A stretch of DNA of 64,000 nt, from positions 1 to 64,000 of the forward strand of contig NZ_BMFR01000013.1 in the NCBI RefSeq assembly GCF_014638995.1. The letters run 5' to 3'. Positions 8,382 through 16,935 of the stretch are shown piece by piece. The notes below the pieces were generated by a model. The model made no database searches. It saw nothing but the letters and a program-made list of their open reading frames with translations, and had not been told where the DNA came from. A program made the position numbers and the translations under genes. The stretch's first letter is position 1. Each line of letters begins with the position of its first letter. The stretch is from Virgibacillus oceani. Lineage in GTDB: Bacteria > Bacillota > Bacilli > Bacillales > Amphibacillaceae.

Positions 8382-8834
8382 ATGGATAAATTCATGGAAC
8401 GGGCAGTGGAACTTGCAGCGGGAAATGTGCGTGATGGAGGGCAGCCGTTTGGTGCGGTGCTAGTGAAGAATGGACATGTTGTGGAAGAAGGCGTCAATGA
8501 AACACATAAACGGTTTGATGTAAGCGCCCATGCGGAATTATTGGCAATCAGGCGGGCTCAAAAGAAAATGCATACGCACGTTTTGCCAGGCTATACGATG
8601 TATGCGAGCGGGGAGCCTTGTCCAATGTGTGTAACAGCAATGCAATTTGCCGGTATTGACAGCGTATATTATTGTGCTTCCGTTGATGATGCGGCAGAAG
8701 CAGGACTGGAAAAGTCAAAAATGATCTATGAGGAACTAAAAAAATCGCGGAATGACCGCACCATCAAAATGATGCGCATGCCACTAAAGGAAGGACAAGA
8801 AAATCCGATGGAGCTGTGGAAGAATCGTTCATAG
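8382..8834 (+). CDS. guaD: Guanine deaminase-like nucleoside deaminase
   Basis: A 150-residue zinc deaminase of the cytidine/deoxycytidylate deaminase fold, closest in my recall to B. subtilis GuaD, which converts guanine to xanthine. The zinc site is seen as SAHAELLAI (His, catalytic Glu) and EPCPMCVTA (two Cys), and the C-terminal part contains AAEAGLEKSKMIYEEL as in GuaD. A GGAGG ribosome site precedes the start. It follows the cupin gene by 24 bases and may be co-transcribed. The substrate is inferred from overall resemblance, and adenosine or tRNA deaminase activity is less likely. Confidence 0.8.
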   Translation: MDKFMERAVELAAGNVRDGGQPFGAVLVKNGHVVEEGVNETHKRFDVSAHAELLAIRRAQKKMHTHVLPGYTMYASGEPCPMCVTAMQFAGIDSVYYCASVDDAAEAGLEKSKMIYEELKKSRNDRTIKMMRMPLKEGQENPMELWKNRS

Positions 8835-8839
8835 CATAG

Positions 8840-8868
8840 TTGACAGATAGTGTCTGCATCAGTATGAT
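8840..8868 (+). promoter_or_regulatory. Sigma-A promoter of the first ABC-F gene
   Basis: TTGACA (8840-8845), a 17-base spacer, and TATGAT (8863-8868) predict transcription from about 8875. This leaves a leader of about 250 nt before the ABC-F start at 9128. Confidence 0.85.
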
Positions 8869-8874
8869 AAAAGA

Positions 8875-9127
8875 AACATTAGAGAAGGAGGACCTATCCT
8901 GAAATGAAGTAAGCCCACGTTTTTTCAACCATGTTTGAATCATTTCAAACGAGCGTTTCTGTCTGAATGAAGCGAATGGGATACGTGTGCACTTTTTCAG
9001 GATAGCCGCCTTTATACGTTAACTGTACTTTTCCAGAATAGGTATATCCATATCTCTATTACATTCATTCACAGGCAGAATCCTGTGTTTTTTTAATTGG
9101 CTAAAATAAATGCCTGGGGGTATGGAT
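8875..9127 (+). promoter_or_regulatory. Structured leader/attenuator of the ABC-F gene
   Basis: The leader holds several elements. There is an AAGGAGG site (8885-8891) before a two-codon ORF (ATG AAG TAA, 8904-8912). A perfect long-range pair joins CTATCCTGAAA (8894-8904) and TTTCAGGATAG (8995-9005). A hairpin GTTTGAA/TTCAAAC follows. A terminator CACAGG-CAGAAT-CCTGTG with seven T's lies at about 9070-9096. ATATCCATA (9044-9052) is complementary to TATGGATAT (9121-9129) over the start codon. Together these look like transcriptional plus translational attenuation, as reported for ribosome-protection ABC-F genes. Inducer unknown. Confidence 0.7.
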
Positions 9128-10936
9128 ATGTTTATTTTTAAAGCAAAAGGACTTATGAAAGATTGGAACGGGAAAACATTATTTGAAACGATTGATATTG
9201 AGCTGAAAAAAGGGGAGCATGCTGCATTATTTGGCCGTAATGGCTCAGGGAAGACCACTCTGTTAAATGGATTGTTAGGAAGAATTAATTTTGATAGTGG
9301 AAGTGTTCAGCGTTTTGTTTCGCTTGATGAGTGGGGTGTTCTGGAGCAAGGCCCTGCCGCTGATCCTTCCATTTCAACAATGGAATATGTGCAGTCAGCT
9401 TCTGTTCAGCGGTTTAAATTAAAACAGGAGCTTGAACAGATTCAATCACAAATGAACAGTTCGAATGAAGACTTGTTAGAAAAATATAACGAAATTTATA
9501 ACAAATTTTTATCCGTGGATGGCTATAGCCTGGAAGCGGATGCGGAAAAATGTCTGCGTGAAGTTAGCATGGATGAATCCGTTTGGGGAACTCCATTCAG
9601 TCAGCTAAGCGGCGGGCAGAAAACACGAGCACAGTTAGCGCGTCTTGTTATGCAAGACCCGGCTTGTATCATAATGGATGAGCCAACTAACCATTTAGAT
9701 AAGGAAACGATAGAATGGCTGGAAAGCTGGATGCAAAAATATGCTGGTGCAGTCTTGTATGTATCCCATGATCGTTATTTCCTAGATAAAACCGCTCATA
9801 TTATTTATGAATTGAACGCCGATGAATGCAGGCGGTATTCAGGGGGCTATTCGGAATACCGGCAGCAAAAGGAGCTTGAACAGCGGACACAGGAAACACT
9901 TTACCGAAAACAAAAGCAAAAAAAGGAAGAGCTGCTGCAAACAATTCAGCGGTATCAAAAGTGGTTTCATCAAGCACATAAGGCTGCTGGACAAAACGAT
10001 TTTGCACGGTCGAAAGCGAAAAAGAATGTATCGCGTTTTAAAGCAAAAGAGAAGGAATTGGAGCGTTTGGAAGACAAACAGGTGAAAAAACCTCAAGCGG
10101 AAAAGCAGCTCAACATGCAATTGGATGAAAGTGGATTTGCTGCAAGGCGGCTTTTGCATGTTGAGCATGTTTCTTTTTCTTACCGCGACACGGAGCCACT
10201 TTTTAATGACTTTTCAACATCGGTAAACAGGGGAGATCGTCTGGCGGTTGTTGGGCCAAATGGTTCTGGGAAAACAACGCTTTTAAAATTGCTGGTTGGC
10301 AAATTACACCCAACAATCGGGGAAATCAGACTGAATCCGCAAACGAAGATCGGTTATTTCGCACAGGAGCTTGAAAATCTGAATTTAGATCAAACGATTC
10401 TGGATAGCATGCTTGAGTTGCCGGATATGACGCAATCAGAGGCAAGAACGATCCTAGGATGTTTTTTATTTTCAAAAGAAGCGGTTTACAAACGAATAAA
10501 GGATTTAAGTATGGGTGAAAAATGCCGTGTAGCGTTTCTTCATTTATATTACAGTGATGCCAATCTGCTGGTATTGGATGAACCGACAAACTTTTTGGAT
10601 GTTGATACGAAGGAAATCATTGAGGATGTACTTGTATCTTACCCAGGTGCATTAATTCTTGTCTCCCATGATCGTTATCTTGTTAAACAAGTTGCCAATC
10701 GATTGATTGAATTGGGCGGAGAGGATATCGTGGAATATCAAGGTGATTACGATTCGTTTGTAGAACACAAAGATACAAGGAAACAGGATACCACTAAACA
10801 AAATAAAATTCGGGAACTTGAGCTCAAATTGACACAATTAATGACATTGGATAAGGCGGCGGATGAAGGTGGTCGGGCAGATATTCTTAAGGAAATCAAA
10901 GCAACACAACAAAAACTTAGCAATTTGAAAAATTAG
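9128..10936 (+). CDS. ABC-F family ATPase, probable ribosome-protection type
   Basis: A soluble ABC-F protein of 602 residues with two ATPase domains and no membrane segments. It shows Walker A GRNGSGKTT (36-44), signature LSGGQKTR and Walker B IIMDEPTNHLD. A charged, coiled linker (QKQKKEELLQTIQRYQKW) follows, then a second Walker A GPNGSGKTT, LSMGEKCR and LLVLDEPTNFLD. A C-terminal coiled tail ends the protein. The linker and C-terminal extension resemble B. subtilis Vml. GGGGG at 9116-9120 fits the ATG at 9128 better than the two upstream ATGs. The attenuator leader suggests antibiotic-inducible ribosome protection, but a housekeeping translation-factor role cannot be excluded. Confidence 0.85.
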   Translation: MFIFKAKGLMKDWNGKTLFETIDIELKKGEHAALFGRNGSGKTTLLNGLLGRINFDSGSVQRFVSLDEWGVLEQGPAADPSISTMEYVQSASVQRFKLKQELEQIQSQMNSSNEDLLEKYNEIYNKFLSVDGYSLEADAEKCLREVSMDESVWGTPFSQLSGGQKTRAQLARLVMQDPACIIMDEPTNHLDKETIEWLESWMQKYAGAVLYVSHDRYFLDKTAHIIYELNADECRRYSGGYSEYRQQKELEQRTQETLYRKQKQKKEELLQTIQRYQKWFHQAHKAAGQNDFARSKAKKNVSRFKAKEKELERLEDKQVKKPQAEKQLNMQLDESGFAARRLLHVEHVSFSYRDTEPLFNDFSTSVNRGDRLAVVGPNGSGKTTLLKLLVGKLHPTIGEIRLNPQTKIGYFAQELENLNLDQTILDSMLELPDMTQSEARTILGCFLFSKEAVYKRIKDLSMGEKCRVAFLHLYYSDANLLVLDEPTNFLDVDTKEIIEDVLVSYPGALILVSHDRYLVKQVANRLIELGGEDIVEYQGDYDSFVEHKDTRKQDTTKQNKIRELELKLTQLMTLDKAADEGGRADILKEIKATQQKLSNLKN

Positions 10937-11040
10937 ACACGAATCCGTCAAAAAATATGAGGAGGAATGTGTCGAATGTCACAGCGGCCCCTTTAGGTGT
11001 ATGGTGTATGATAGTAGTGAAGGTAATTGGGGGTAAGAAC

Positions 11041-11493
11041 ATGACATTTTACACGTTTCTCGTATTCATACATATTTTTTCTGCGATTTTAGGGATGGGA
11101 CCGGGCTTTGTAATGATTTATATTGTTACGAAAGCATCGACAATGACTGAGCTCAGGCATGCCTATGCAATCCGGAATCGGCTTCACATATTTGTAATGG
11201 CAGGTGGAACGCTGCTGCTTATTACTGGACTTTGGATGGGTGCCCTTAATCCGGCGTTGTTCCGGGCTGGCTGGTATGTATTGAGTTTGACGCTATTTTT
11301 GATTGCGTTAGGATTTGGTCCGATTGCACTTTCACCGAGATCAAAGCCAATCAAGGAGCTATTGAAAAATCATTCCGGTGATGAAATTCCCGCAGAATAT
11401 GATGCATTAGCAAAAAAACTGTTTTTTTATGAACGGATTGAGAATGTGATTTTCCTAGTAGTGATTGGGCTGATGATTACAAAGCCGTTTTAG
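11041..11493 (+). CDS. DUF2269-type integral membrane protein
   Basis: A 150-residue protein with four hydrophobic segments. The first ends in HIFSAILGMGPGF and the third contains GWYVLSLTLFLIALGFG, resembling the DUF2269 family of predicted membrane proteins. GGGGGTAAG precedes the ATG at 11041; a longer in-frame reading from 10957 is not needed. Conserved histidines (about H9 and H39) could bind haem or metal, but this is speculative. It lies downstream of the ABC-F gene, and the function is unknown. Confidence 0.7.
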   Translation: MTFYTFLVFIHIFSAILGMGPGFVMIYIVTKASTMTELRHAYAIRNRLHIFVMAGGTLLLITGLWMGALNPALFRAGWYVLSLTLFLIALGFGPIALSPRSKPIKELLKNHSGDEIPAEYDALAKKLFFYERIENVIFLVVIGLMITKPF

Positions 11494-11569
11494 AAGTTAA
11501 TCTCTAGTAAAAGCAATCTGGTTCCAATTAATAAAGATTCGTTTGAACAGCTAGAATACAGTCCTAATC

Positions 11570-11600
11570 AGGCGCAGTAGCATTATGACATGCGCCTTTT
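11570..11600 (+). terminator. Terminator-like hairpin
   Basis: AGGCGC and GCGCCT flank a 16-base loop and are followed by TTTTG, 77 bases after the DUF2269 gene. The stem is short, so it is a weak candidate. Confidence 0.4.
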
Positions 11601-11754
11601 GTAATTCATTCGAAACATCGCCATATTTTTATTTGGTGTTTAATTGGATGAAATTTTGGTTAATACCTATTGTAAAGCTTGCTTGAGCATGCTATTGTAT
11701 TAAACAATATATTTTTATAAAGAAAATCATTAAGAAGAAAGGAGACGATTTCAG

Positions 11755-12285
11755 GTGAGAAAGGTAACATTGGAGCAAATTTTTACACATCCGATTGCAC
11801 AAAAATATTTACAGCGATCCGGAATTGCTCATGCTGTAGCGGCTGCAGAGCATGCATTTAGGTTTGCGCAAAAATATTATGTTAATCCCGATCTTGCTGC
11901 AAAGGCGGCTTTATTGCACGATGTTGGGCATTATACGTGGTATCGTGATGGTGAATGGGATTATGATTTGTACCGGGAAAATGATATTCACGCGATTAAA
12001 GGTGCCAGCCGAGCGCACAAGCTGTTGATTCGGATTGGTGAGGATCGTCACGCTGCTAAGGAAATCGCTGTGCCAATTTTACTCCATACCGATTCGTATT
12101 TGCCTGACGGACAGCTTCATTTAAAACCACTGCAGCATGTCGTAGCGTTAGCGGATGAAGCGGATGAAGAATTCGGCGGCAAGCATCATTACCGAAAGAT
12201 CGATGAACAAGAAGCGCTTGAGCGATTACGCACATTAGATCGTAAAATTGATAGAAATTACAAATATCCAGATAGAGTTGTATAA
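11755..12285 (+). CDS. HD-domain phosphohydrolase
   Basis: A 176-residue HD-superfamily protein with metal-ligand motifs H (AAAEHAFRF), HD (LLHDVGHY) and a later D (ALADEADEE). GTG start at 11755 with AAGGAGACG upstream. Proteins of this size with HDVGHYTWYRDGEW are conserved in Bacillaceae as uncharacterised metal-dependent phosphohydrolases acting on nucleotides. No partner gene adjoins it. The substrate is unknown. Confidence 0.75.
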   Translation: MRKVTLEQIFTHPIAQKYLQRSGIAHAVAAAEHAFRFAQKYYVNPDLAAKAALLHDVGHYTWYRDGEWDYDLYRENDIHAIKGASRAHKLLIRIGEDRHAAKEIAVPILLHTDSYLPDGQLHLKPLQHVVALADEADEEFGGKHHYRKIDEQEALERLRTLDRKIDRNYKYPDRVV

Positions 12286-12417
12286 CATTGGCTAGTCGTA
12301 TTCTTATAAGAGGAATAGGGCTTTTTTAATGGGGAGAAATAGTGCTTCTTTCTGAAAATCAATTAGACTGGTATAGTAGAGGAAATGAGTGTACTAGATA
12401 ATGAGGTGGTTAGTCAT

Positions 12418-12888
12418 ATGAAAGAATGGACGAAGGATACGGAAATAAACGCCCCGATTGAGGAAGTTTGGAAGCTTTTCGACGGATCGCTTGAAGATAT
12501 GCAAAAAGTAATGCCAAATGTAATTGAAAATGAACCGATTAAGGTAACCGAAAATGGTGTTGGCAGTATTTACCGGCAAAAGTATGAAGAGCGTAATAAG
12601 GTACAATCGTATGATGTTGAAACATTGGAATACCTAAACGAGCCTGACAAAAAGCGGCTGAAAATAGGTTTTTCCTTAGCGAAAATGTTTGATATTACCG
12701 CTACGTATGAACTGGAAAGGATAGACGAAACCAAAACATATTTCCGTTATACTACTACAAACAATCCGCTTAAGTGGTACATTAAATTACTGCTGACATT
12801 TGCCAGTGATAAAATTGTCGTTGGCTTTGTGGACAAGGTGAAAAAGGTTGCGGAAGAAGAAACGCAGGATAAACCTGAAGAAGCATAA
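12418..12888 (+). CDS. SRPBCC (START-like) domain protein
   Basis: A 156-residue protein with the START-like fold pattern: DTEINAPIEEVWKLF at the N-terminus, a curved beta-sheet middle and a C-terminal amphipathic helix (SDKIVVGFVDKVKKVAEEE). The family binds hydrophobic ligands in a deep cavity. GAGGTGG precedes the ATG at 12418, so the longer reading from 12385 is rejected. The acidic tail is typical of soluble cytosolic proteins. Function unknown. Confidence 0.75.
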   Translation: MKEWTKDTEINAPIEEVWKLFDGSLEDMQKVMPNVIENEPIKVTENGVGSIYRQKYEERNKVQSYDVETLEYLNEPDKKRLKIGFSLAKMFDITATYELERIDETKTYFRYTTTNNPLKWYIKLLLTFASDKIVVGFVDKVKKVAEEETQDKPEEA

Positions 12889-12892
12889 TCGA

Positions 12893-12917
12893 AAGCCAGC
12901 TGCCCTGCAACTGGCTT
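12893..12917. terminator. Hairpin between convergent genes
   Basis: AAGCCAG and CTGGCTT flank an 11-base loop between the stop codons of the convergent SRPBCC and VOC genes. It lacks a strong T-run on either strand; a shared terminator is possible. Confidence 0.4.
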
Positions 12918-12923
12918 GATTAA

Positions 12924-13340
12924 TTATTTTATATTGTACTTCTCTTTGAAAACAGTACTTAACTCGCTCCAAACATCAAACTTGTTCCCGTCTCTATCGG
13001 AAAATACAAAATTCCTTCCTGCATGTCCGCGGTTTTCAATTTCGCCAACTTGCACTTCTTGCTCTTTTAAGGTTTTATGTAAAGCTTCCAATGCGGGTAG
13101 TCCATTAACCTCAAATGTAATGGAAAATCGCTCAAATCCATTGCTATCAATAAAATTGGCATTTTCATTGTGCGTGGATTTGACTAAAAAAATACTTTGA
13201 TTTGCAAGATCTAAAATGGCCTTGTCGTCATCTTGATAATTGCGTATTGCCCCCAATTTGGTTACATACCAATCTGAAGACTTACTTACATCTGTTACGG
13301 GGATATAAGTCGTTCCAATTCGTACTAGTTTTTCATTCAT
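12924..13340 (-). CDS. VOC (glyoxalase/bleomycin-resistance fold) protein
   Basis: A 138-residue single VOC domain: IGTTYIPVTDVSKSSDWYVTKLGA at the start, FERFSITFEVNG in the middle, and RNFVFSDRDGNKFDVWSE at the end. The last motif matches the conserved 'DPDGN' strand of the fold, and its Glu is a likely metal ligand. The start at 13340 has AAAGGAGTGG upstream; an N-terminal extension into the next gene is rejected. VOC proteins include lyases, dioxygenases and drug-binding proteins. The activity here is not determinable. Confidence 0.8.
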   Translation of the reverse strand: MNEKLVRIGTTYIPVTDVSKSSDWYVTKLGAIRNYQDDDKAILDLANQSIFLVKSTHNENANFIDSNGFERFSITFEVNGLPALEALHKTLKEQEVQVGEIENRGHAGRNFVFSDRDGNKFDVWSELSTVFKEKYNIK

Positions 13341-13383
13341 TTTTTCAACCACTCCTTTTGACGAATTCTTATTAACAATAACC

Positions 13384-13683
13384 TTAGCGAAGCGACTCAT
13401 CCTGATCGGATAATTCGATCATTAGTGGATAAATGCCGATCAACAATATACCGCATCCCAGTAAAATACCTAGTCCGGCAAGAGCGGAAATATCAAAAAC
13501 GATAGGAAGGAGCAAGGTAAGCGGGAGAATAAATGTGCATAAACCGCTTCGCTTTCTTGATTTAGAGGTTGGATATTGTTTCTCCCCGCAGTGTGGACAC
13601 TTCATCCCGGTGTCCAGCGTAAACGATTTTTTTACTGTCTGTTTCCATCTCCATCTTTGATTGCAGTTTTGACAGGTTGGCAT
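13384..13683 (-). CDS. Zinc-ribbon membrane protein (cxxc-20-cxxc type)
   Basis: 99 residues. An N-terminal zinc ribbon, CQNC (4-7) and CPHC about 25 residues later, with WRWKQ between, is the TIGR04104-type pattern. Two hydrophobic segments (LCTFILPLTLLLPIVF and LGILLGCGILLIGIYPL) anchor it in the membrane. AAAGGAG precedes the start. It shares the strand of the VOC gene with 43 bases between. Function unknown; members are common in Bacillaceae. Confidence 0.75.
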   Translation of the reverse strand: MPTCQNCNQRWRWKQTVKKSFTLDTGMKCPHCGEKQYPTSKSRKRSGLCTFILPLTLLLPIVFDISALAGLGILLGCGILLIGIYPLMIELSDQDESLR

Positions 13684-13787
13684 GTCGGTACTCCTTTCGT
13701 TTGTCCTCTAATTAAAAACTGTCTTGGGAATTTCCAATTTAGTTTAAATGTAGTAGCTCACAATACAGCTGCGAATATAACAATCTA

Positions 13788-14531
13788 TTATTTCTCCAAT
13801 TCCGATTTATCCAGAATCCTCATGAAATTGATGTGGTTGTCTCCGTTACTAAAGCCACTGCCGTTCACAGAGTTTTCAGGAAATGTTGTTTCATTACTAT
13901 CATTTAATGGCATCCATCCGATATATACGCTGAGGTCCTGTATAAGACTGGAATTGTACCTATTAGGATTTTGGGCTAATGCTAGTTTATTTGATTGTGT
14001 CATAAAGGAGCACCAATCATCGGGAAGCTGTATGGTACCGTATGATTTACCCTCAAAACGAACATTTTTTTCCATTTGAATTTGCGGAACATAAGTATGT
14101 TCTCCGGATGAAATATGATAGCCTCGATCCCGAATCAAATAGAAATTGGCACGACTGATCTGGTCATCTGGGTGAATGTTCCAGACGATGTGAAAAGAAG
14201 CAGGATCGTCTTTATCAGTCTTCCAAACAACCGGTTCTCCGACTGTATCGATATAGGACGGCTTCCATTTATGTTTTTCCCATACCCAGTAACTAGTACC
14301 GTAATTATCTTCACCGGATATAAAAGGCACAAATGCATGTTCTGAATCCAGTTCAATGGTGTCCTGTATGGTTTCTGCATTTGCCTTAGGAAAAAGCGTA
14401 TTTATCCGCGTTGCCAATTGTTTATTTGTTGGAAAGGCAGTCGGTTTCGAGAAATAAAACCAATACGTGAAAAACAGGGATAATAAAATAAGTATACTAA
14501 CTACAATGAGTACCATTCTTTTTTTAGTCAT
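13788..14531 (-). CDS. Uncharacterised membrane-anchored protein
   Basis: 247 residues: one N-terminal transmembrane helix (MVLIVVSILILLSLFFTYWFYF) and a large extracytoplasmic part that begins KPTAFPTNKQL and is rich in W and D. No lipobox and no enzyme motif were recognised. AGGGAGGGAG supports the start at 14531. The start lies within the last codons of the upstream gene, so the two are translationally coupled and probably act together. Terminal residues NFMRILDKSELEK suggest a soluble end. Not assigned to a family. Confidence 0.6.
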   Translation of the reverse strand: MTKKRMVLIVVSILILLSLFFTYWFYFSKPTAFPTNKQLATRINTLFPKANAETIQDTIELDSEHAFVPFISGEDNYGTSYWVWEKHKWKPSYIDTVGEPVVWKTDKDDPASFHIVWNIHPDDQISRANFYLIRDRGYHISSGEHTYVPQIQMEKNVRFEGKSYGTIQLPDDWCSFMTQSNKLALAQNPNRYNSSLIQDLSVYIGWMPLNDSNETTFPENSVNGSGFSNGDNHINFMRILDKSELEK

Positions 14532-15237
14532 GGACTCCCTCCCTAAACAGTGAGTCATCAGAACGGAAATAATATTGACCCTTTGGTGCAGTTATGAGTA
14601 AACCTTTTCCGTCCTTTTCGACATAAATAATGGCGTCAATTCCACTCCATCGCTTAGGTAACACATCAGCTAGCAGATAGGGAAATCGTTCTTTTATATT
14701 ATTTGTATCAGCAGTGTTCATCGTTATTTCCTGATACCACTGATCACTAGCAATCGTCTTTCGTTTCATACTACCAATTTGGTTTATTAAATGGTTTTTA
14801 TCAAGTGTTTGTTCTTTAGCCGAGGGATGTGTTTTAATAATCGATGCGTTTTCTACATTGGCGATATACGTTGAAAGTTCATCTTTGGGATAAAAAGCCT
14901 TATTCAACGGAATCGCCAGCAGCGTCATCAAGAGGAAGATAAACAGGGAAAAGAACCCCAACCATGCGAAGCGACGATAAACCTGCCATTCCTTCCCTCT
15001 AATTCGAAAAACAATGATTACGATCCAAACCCCCAGTGGTAATATTGGTAAACGAATTACCGTGTCCCGAAAATTCCAATTATAAGAGAAAGCAATCATT
15101 CCGATAAATACGATTAAAGCAACCTTCCACAGTTTTGGTTTCTCTTGTAGTTTTTTATAGTTTAAATAGACTAACATAACAATTACAAACCATGCCAAGA
15201 TATTGGCTATGACGGTAATGGTACTCGTATATCCCAT
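14524..15237 (-). CDS. Uncharacterised multi-pass membrane protein
   Basis: 237 residues with four N-terminal hydrophobic helices (about residues 5-25, 38-53, 62-78 and 93-115). A C-terminal extracytoplasmic domain carries segments such as QIGSMKRKTIASDQWYQEITM and GIDAIIYVEKDGKG. AAAGAGGTAA supports the start at 15237. It overlaps the next gene by 8 bases. The pair looks like a membrane protein plus an anchored partner with exported domains; no family was recognised. Confidence 0.6.
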   Translation of the reverse strand: MGYTSTITVIANILAWFVIVMLVYLNYKKLQEKPKLWKVALIVFIGMIAFSYNWNFRDTVIRLPILPLGVWIVIIVFRIRGKEWQVYRRFAWLGFFSLFIFLLMTLLAIPLNKAFYPKDELSTYIANVENASIIKTHPSAKEQTLDKNHLINQIGSMKRKTIASDQWYQEITMNTADTNNIKERFPYLLADVLPKRWSGIDAIIYVEKDGKGLLITAPKGQYYFRSDDSLFREGVHD

Positions 15238-15332
15238 ATAATTACCTCTTTTTCTATGCAAGACACCATAGTATTTCTAGAATTACCTATATACAAAATT
15301 AACTATAAAAATTCTACGGTTGGATATCTTGC

Positions 15333-15506
15333 TTATTCTCCCCTGATATTCTCGCCAATAGTGTAATCTTTTCTATAATCAGTTTCTGAATGTGATGATT
15401 TATTCTGATTAGGATTTGAATTGACCCTATTGCTTCGTTTTTTATCTGTTATAATACCGAGCATTACAATTGGAATGATAAAGATACCTATAATCAGCCA
15501 AAACAT
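15333..15506 (-). CDS. Small single-pass membrane protein
   Basis: 57 residues: an N-terminal transmembrane helix (MFWLIIGIFIIPIVMLGII) followed by a hydrophilic Asn/Lys/Ser-rich cytosolic tail. AAAGGGGTGG supports the start at 15506. It stands alone on its strand. Function unknown; reality is supported by the ribosome site and the hydrophobic/hydrophilic partition. Confidence 0.5.
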   Translation of the reverse strand: MFWLIIGIFIIPIVMLGIITDKKRSNRVNSNPNQNKSSHSETDYRKDYTIGENIRGE

Positions 15507-15766
15507 ACAGTCCACCCCTTTTTGATAATTGGAATTACGATACGTTGTTGCACCATCCTTAATGTCAATGCCCTATAAAATTGCTTGTTGTTCCAAAACA
15601 GTTGCACATTCCCAGTCATTGGGTGATTTTCAGTTCATCATCATGTTTAATATAATTAGAAGAATGATTGAATGCTAAAAACCTACGTCACTCGGAGAAT
15701 TTTTAGCCATTTTATGCAGAGTCCTTTGTTAAGCTTGTTTAGAAATTGGTTTGATGGCTGAAATTT

Positions 15767-16081
15767 TCACTTTGTTGATCTGTCGCGATATATAATCAAT
15801 GTTAGGGCATTTAAAAGTATGGTACCAATGAGAAGAACTCCTGCAAAAAATGCCACCGCACCCATTGTGTCCATAAGAGCAGACCAATCCCTCACTTTTA
15901 CAAGATGGGAATTATAGAAAATCTGGAAACATAACGAAATAGCACAAGCACTGATGCTTATTATGGTAGAAGAAATCCAATTTCTATGGCCATGTTCCTT
16001 ATATCGCATGAGTGCAACTACAGGAAGTATCCAAGCAATTAGTCCAAGCACAAGACTACCTAAATTAAGCAAACCAATCAT
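15767..16081 (-). CDS. Small four-helix membrane protein
   Basis: 104 residues with four predicted transmembrane segments (about 5-25, 36-54, 70-95, with short loops) and a basic C-terminus. A G-rich ribosome site precedes the start. It resembles short uncharacterised inner-membrane proteins of Bacillaceae; no catalytic motif. About 270 bases with no gene separate it from the next small membrane gene. Confidence 0.55.
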   Translation of the reverse strand: MIGLLNLGSLVLGLIAWILPVVALMRYKEHGHRNWISSTIISISACAISLCFQIFYNSHLVKVRDWSALMDTMGAVAFFAGVLLIGTILLNALTLIIYRDRSTK

Positions 16082-16121
16082 TCCGTCCCGCCCCTTTTTT
16101 TTGGTTAGTTAAAATTCACTG

Positions 16122-16499
16122 CTAAAGGATAACCTCCGAAAAATCTCCTTTAACTATTTCTTTCCCATTCTGATTTTTACATAGAAAGGTTGCAGCAATA
16201 GCTGTTCTATTATTTTCCTGTGTTTCATACTTCTCAATCTTTGCTTTACAAACAATGGTATCCCCTGTAAATACTGGCCTTAAAAACTCAAAATTCATAT
16301 TACGGGCCAATACGTTATAATCCCCGCCTATTTTCGTTGGCAATGTTGCCGTTAATAGCCCTTGCACTACAAGCCTTCCTTGCTCGTCAGGGGTTATATG
16401 GTGAGTACCCTCATCACCGGAAACCTCAGTAAATAATTTAACATCCCTTACTGTAAACGTCCGTTCAAATGTAATGATATCTCCTGCTTTTAATGGCAT
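16122..16499 (-). CDS. MaoC-like hot-dog domain protein
   Basis: 125 residues with the hot-dog fold signature of MaoC/(R)-enoyl-CoA hydratases: MPLKAGDIITFERTFTVRDVKLFTEVSGDEGTHH... then VVQGLLTATLPTKIGG and LRPVFTGDTI. The catalytic His is present in the first motif, but the usual N-P-x-H-x-D is altered to TPDEQGR nearby. GGAGGAG supports the start at 16499. Likely a CoA-thioester hydratase or thioesterase; substrate unknown. Confidence 0.75.
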   Translation of the reverse strand: MPLKAGDIITFERTFTVRDVKLFTEVSGDEGTHHITPDEQGRLVVQGLLTATLPTKIGGDYNVLARNMNFEFLRPVFTGDTIVCKAKIEKYETQENNRTAIAATFLCKNQNGKEIVKGDFSEVIL

Positions 16500-16723
16500 A
16501 TAAATCTCCTCCGCGAAAATGATCGGCAATTATATTAATTTTAACACAAAATTCAATTTATTTAGTTTTAAATTGTTTAGGAGCGGGCTATTCCAGCGTT
16601 TTTTTTCAACATCTTGCTAAATAGCTTCACTACGTCACCCCGATTAAACAGGGGATAATTCTTTCATAAAGCATGCTTTTTTGTAAATAATAGGACTGTT
16701 AAATAATAATAAGGAGGATTTGT

Positions 16724-16882
16724 ATGCACCAAGATAAACAAGGAGAAAAAAATTTGAATTCCAGCCTGAAACCAGGATTTGCCGGAACCGATCCTAAAAA
16801 GGTAAAACAAGAAATTCAGAAAGATATAAGCGAAGGACAAGGTGCGATGACTTCCCGAGAGGCAGGAGCAATGCGAGATTAA
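16724..16882 (+). CDS. Small hydrophilic protein, possibly a spore protein
   Basis: A 52-codon ORF with a perfect AAGGAGG site 6 bases upstream and a strong terminator overlapping its stop codon. The product is Lys/Gln/Gly-rich (PGFAGTDPKKVKQEIQKD, then SEGQGAMTSREAGAMRD). The AGTD-xx-VKQ segment recalls gamma-type small acid-soluble spore proteins, but the match is short and the family is unsure. No sigma-G promoter was evident. Confidence 0.65.
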   Translation: MHQDKQGEKNLNSSLKPGFAGTDPKKVKQEIQKDISEGQGAMTSREAGAMRD

Positions 16883-16906
16883 AAAACCACTTTTTGTGGT
16901 TTTTTA
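16881..16906 (+). terminator. Rho-independent terminator
   Basis: AAAAACCAC and GTGGTTTTT flank a five-T loop. The stem begins in the stop codon of the 52-codon gene and ends in a T-run. It works in principle on both strands. Confidence 0.8.
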
Positions 16907-16935
16907 TTTAGATATCATTAGAACAATTTTTAAAG

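Noticed and set aside
8864..8902. 12-codon ORF starting in the -10 region before the first ABC-F gene
   Set aside because: Its start codon overlaps the -10 box, so it is upstream of the predicted transcript start.
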